Positions 5,895-7,834 of a DNA stretch of 7,834 nucleotides are shown here, piece by piece. The translations under genes and the position numbers were made by a program. The notes under the pieces are model-generated. The model did no database searches. It was not told the origin of the DNA and worked only from the letters and a program-made list of their open reading frames with translations. Origin of the DNA: Pseudomonadota bacterium (lineage in GTDB: Bacteria; Pseudomonadota; Alphaproteobacteria; Rhizobiales; Xanthobacteraceae); assembly GCA_023442085.1 (NCBI GenBank), contig JAEZMT010000112.1:1-7834 (forward strand), in the 5' to 3' direction. Position 1 is the stretch's first letter. Each line of letters starts with the position of its first letter.

Positions 5895-7535
5895 TCACGC
5901 CGCCGCCGAGGTCGCTCCCGCCCGCGCATCCTCCAGCGCCAGCCGCGCGCCTCTTTCGGCGATCATCGCCGTGGGCGTGTTGGTGTTGCCCGAGGTGATG
6001 GTGGGCATGATCGAGGCGTCGATGACGCGCAGCCCGCCGAGGCCGATGAAACGCAGGCGCTCGTCCACCACCGCCATGGGGTCATCCACGCGCCCCATCT
6101 TCGCCGTGCCCACGGGATGGAAGATGGTGGTGCCAATGTCGCCCGCGGCCTTGGCCAGCGAGGCATCGTCGTCGCCCACCGATGGACCGGGCAGGTATTC
6201 CTCCGGCCGGTAGGGCGCGAGGGCCTGCTGGCGCATGAGGCGGCGGGTGACGCGGATGGCGTCGGCCGCCACCTGCCGGTCCTCCTCGGTGGAGAGATAG
6301 TGAGGTGCGATCTGCGGCTTCGCCTCGGGATCGGCATTGGGAATGCGCACGATGCCGCGCGAGGTGGGGCGCAGATTGCACGCCGCCACCGTGATGGCCG
6401 GGAAGCGGTGCAGCGGCTCGCCGAACTTGTCGAGCGAGAGCGGCTGGACGTGGAACTCGATGTTCGCCCGCTCCTGATGCGGATCGGACTTGGTGAAGAT
6501 GCCAAGCTGGGAGGGCGCCATGGTGAGTGGCCCGCGCCGGCGCAGGGCATAATCCACGCCCATCAGGGCGCGGCGGGGCAGGGAATAATAGGTCTCGTTC
6601 AGGGTGCGGATGCCGGAGACCTTGTAGATGGCGCGCTGCTGGAGATGGTCCTGCAGGTTTCGCCCCACCCCCTGCCGGTCGAGCACGGTCGCGACGCCGC
6701 GCTCGGCCAGCCAGTCGCCCGGCCCGACGCCGGAGCGGTGGAGGATCTGCACCGAGCCAACTGCCCCGGCGGTGAGGATGACCTCGCCGCGCGTGCGCGC
6801 CTCGATCCAGCGCCCGTTCTGCCGATAGCGCACGCCGACCGCCCGGCCGTTCTCGATGATGAGGCGGTCGGCCAGCACCTCGGTCTCCAGCCGGAGATTG
6901 GGGCGGCCGAGGGCGGGCTTGAGGAAGCCGCGCGCCGAGGACCAGCGGCGGCCGTACTTCTGGTTCACGTGGAAATAGCCGACGCCCTCGTTGTCGCCGG
7001 TGTTGAAGTCCGGCACCTTGCGGATGCCGAGCTGCGTGGCTGCGTCGGCCACCGCGTTCAGCACCGGCCACTCGATGCGCGGCGGCTCGATGCGCCAGCC
7101 GCCGCCGACCCCGTGCATGTCGCTGGCACCGAGGAAATGATCCTCCAGCGACTTGAAGGCCGGGAGCACGTCCTCCCAGCCCCAGCCGGAGAGGCCGAGC
7201 TGGCGCCAGTGGTCATAGTCGGCCGCCTGACCGCGCATGGAGATCATGGCATTGATGGCCGAGCAGCCGCCTATGACCTTGCCGCGCGGATAGTTGAGCG
7301 CGCGCCCGTTGAGGCCCGGCTCGGCGTCGGTCTTGAACATCCAGTCGGCGCGCGGATTGCCGATGGCGAAGAGATAGCCGACGGGGATGTGAAACCAGAT
7401 CCAGTTGTCCCGCCCGCCCGCCTCCAGCAGCAGCACACGGGTGCGCGGATCGGCCGAGAGGCGGTTGGCGACGATGCAGCCGGCCGTGCCGGCGCCGACG
7501 ACGATATAGTCGTAATCCCCTTCGAGCCGTTCCAT
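5895..7535 (-). CDS. GMC-family FAD-dependent alcohol dehydrogenase (choline dehydrogenase-like)
   Basis: A 546-residue flavoprotein, the usual length for bacterial GMC enzymes, which oxidise alcohols with FAD. The N-terminal Rossmann motif is DYIVVGAGTAG (G14, G16, G19), with the ribose-binding E38 in LLLEAGG. YPRGKVIGGCSAIN (82-95) is GMC signature 1, and GAVGSVQILHRSGVG (about 255-270) resembles signature 2. The catalytic pair is H473 in FHPVGTAKMG and N517 in GNTNTPT. Their 44-residue spacing equals that of H466/N510 in choline oxidase. The position of choline oxidase's covalent FAD histidine (GGCSSHN) is isoleucine here, so FAD is probably not covalently held. No signal peptide is seen. 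The frame stays open to 7697, but AGGAG 6 bases before the ATG at 7535 and the start of homology fix the start there. The substrate is unknown; a broad BetA/AlkJ-like alcohol dehydrogenase is my reading. A divergent LysR gene probably regulates it. Confidence 0.92.
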   Translation of the reverse strand: MERLEGDYDYIVVGAGTAGCIVANRLSADPRTRVLLLEAGGRDNWIWFHIPVGYLFAIGNPRADWMFKTDAEPGLNGRALNYPRGKVIGGCSAINAMISMRGQAADYDHWRQLGLSGWGWEDVLPAFKSLEDHFLGASDMHGVGGGWRIEPPRIEWPVLNAVADAATQLGIRKVPDFNTGDNEGVGYFHVNQKYGRRWSSARGFLKPALGRPNLRLETEVLADRLIIENGRAVGVRYRQNGRWIEARTRGEVILTAGAVGSVQILHRSGVGPGDWLAERGVATVLDRQGVGRNLQDHLQQRAIYKVSGIRTLNETYYSLPRRALMGVDYALRRRGPLTMAPSQLGIFTKSDPHQERANIEFHVQPLSLDKFGEPLHRFPAITVAACNLRPTSRGIVRIPNADPEAKPQIAPHYLSTEEDRQVAADAIRVTRRLMRQQALAPYRPEEYLPGPSVGDDDASLAKAAGDIGTTIFHPVGTAKMGRVDDPMAVVDERLRFIGLGGLRVIDASIMPTITSGNTNTPTAMIAERGARLALEDARAGATSAAA

Positions 7536-7541
7536 CGGCGT

Positions 7542-7546
7542 CTCCT
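7542..7546 (-). promoter_or_regulatory. Ribosome binding site AGGAG of the GMC dehydrogenase
   Basis: On the minus strand AGGAG lies 6 bases upstream of the ATG at 7535, an ideal spacing. It decides between this start and an upstream in-frame ATG at 7697, which would put the first codons inside the divergent LysR gene. Confidence 0.75.
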
Positions 7547-7580
7547 GTTTCTTCCCTCCGCTGGTGATCCCAGCTTGGAT

Positions 7581-7595
7581 TTCTGCACGCAAGAA
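7581..7595. repeat. TTCT-N7-AGAA dyad, candidate LysR-type T-N11-A site
   Basis: The arms TTCT (7581-7584) and AGAA (7592-7595) are perfect inverted repeats around 7 bases. The T at 7582 and A at 7594 give the T-N11-A spacing typical of LysR-type binding sites. The site lies 46 bases upstream of the GMC start codon, where it could overlap the promoter of that gene. Four-base arms are short, so chance is a real alternative. Confidence 0.35.
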
Positions 7596-7612
7596 CGATA
7601 GTTTCCGATCCA

Positions 7613-7630
7613 TCCTGCAATTTTGCAGGA
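7613..7630. repeat. 18-base inverted repeat TCCTGCAA-TT-TTGCAGGA, candidate operator
   Basis: Two perfect 8-base arms (7613-7620 and 7623-7630) flank TT. The repeat lies 34 bases before the LysR start and 77 bases before the GMC start, fitting an operator bound by a dimeric regulator. Its internal spacing is T-N10-A rather than the canonical T-N11-A. It shares the CTGCA core with the nearby sequence at 7583-7587, 32 bases away, about three helical turns. There is no T-run downstream on either strand, so a terminator is less likely. Confidence 0.5.
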
Positions 7631-7664
7631 AGGGCTTCAACGCGCGCAGGGACTTCACCGCATC

Positions 7665-7834
7665 ATGGATTGGGACGACCTGCGCATCTTCCTCCAACTC
7701 GTCCGCACCGGCCGCATGGCCGGCGCCGGGCGGGCGCTTGGGCTGGACGATACCACGGTGGGCCGGCGCGTCGCGCGGCTGGAGCGGGAAGTGGGTGCGC
7801 CGCTCGTCACTCGCGCGGGGCGGCGCACCCTCAT
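7665..7834 (+). CDS. LysR-family transcriptional regulator, N-terminal part (3' truncated)
   Basis: The first 56 codons of a gene that runs off the window. The protein begins MDWDDLRIFLQLVRTGRMAG and continues through AGRALGLDDTTVGRRVARLE and GAPLVTRAGRRTL. This is the LysR winged helix-turn-helix: the first helix DLRIFLQLV, the HTH around residues 18-37, and the LExEvGxxLxxR linker start. The TTVGRRV recognition helix is a common alphaproteobacterial variant of the usual TVSRRI. The effector domain is outside the window. The only Shine-Dalgarno-like sequence, AGGGA at 7648-7652, is 12 bases from the ATG, longer than ideal, but no better in-frame start exists. Divergent placement next to the GMC gene suggests it regulates that gene and perhaps itself. 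Confidence 0.88.
   Translation, partial: MDWDDLRIFLQLVRTGRMAGAGRALGLDDTTVGRRVARLEREVGAPLVTRAGRRTL

Larger units (their letters stand above)
7536..7664. promoter_or_regulatory. Divergent LysR/GMC control region
   Basis: This 129-base gap is richer in A and T than the coding DNA around it and must carry the promoters for both divergent genes. I found no convincing -35/-10 pair on either strand. It does contain two dyads, listed separately: an 18-base inverted repeat near the LysR side and a T-N11-A dyad near the middle. This is the classic arrangement for a LysR-type regulator that controls its divergent neighbour and often its own gene. Confidence 0.55.

Noticed and set aside
6117..7601. Long plus-strand open frame (494 codons) opposite the GMC gene
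   Set aside because: It mirrors a gene with complete GMC motifs. Its translation has no recognisable domain, and long antisense frames are common in high-GC DNA.

Overview
The window reads as chromosomal DNA from a high-GC alphaproteobacterium. GC looks close to 70% by eye, third positions are almost all G or C, and protein style and spacing fit Hyphomicrobiales, perhaps Xanthobacteraceae. That placement is inference; there is no rRNA or other marker here. Nearly all of the DNA is coding, and I see no insertion sequence, phage gene, tRNA, CRISPR array or origin.

Layout. Positions 1-531 (+) hold the C-terminal part of a MocR-type (GntR/aminotransferase fusion) regulator. It is followed 11 bases later by a class I SAM-dependent methyltransferase (543-1265, +). 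After a 112-base gap with a weak promoter-like sequence comes a large membrane-bound sensor (1378-4281, +) with a periplasmic dCache region, a HAMP-like linker, a GAF-like domain and a C-terminal HD-GYP domain. The HD and GYP halves are separated by an unusually long insertion. After 63 bases follows an AMP-forming acyl-CoA synthetase (4345-5877, +). It converges, across a 17-base gap able to form a tight GC hairpin, on a GMC-family FAD alcohol dehydrogenase (5895-7535, -). Divergent from that gene, across a 129-base regulatory gap, a LysR-family regulator begins (7665, +) and runs off the window.

How the genes may work together. The clearest unit is the divergent LysR/GMC pair: the gap between them carries an 18-base inverted repeat and a T-N11-A dyad, so the LysR protein probably controls the dehydrogenase. 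The MocR regulator and methyltransferase are close enough to be cotranscribed. The HD-GYP sensor probably lowers cyclic di-GMP in response to a periplasmic ligand. The acyl-CoA synthetase could act downstream of an alcohol-oxidising enzyme, but the two genes are convergent, so a shared pathway is only a guess.

No wholly new system is evident. The items most worth checking are the split HD-GYP domain, the partial amino-acid-type Cache pattern and the candidate LysR operators.
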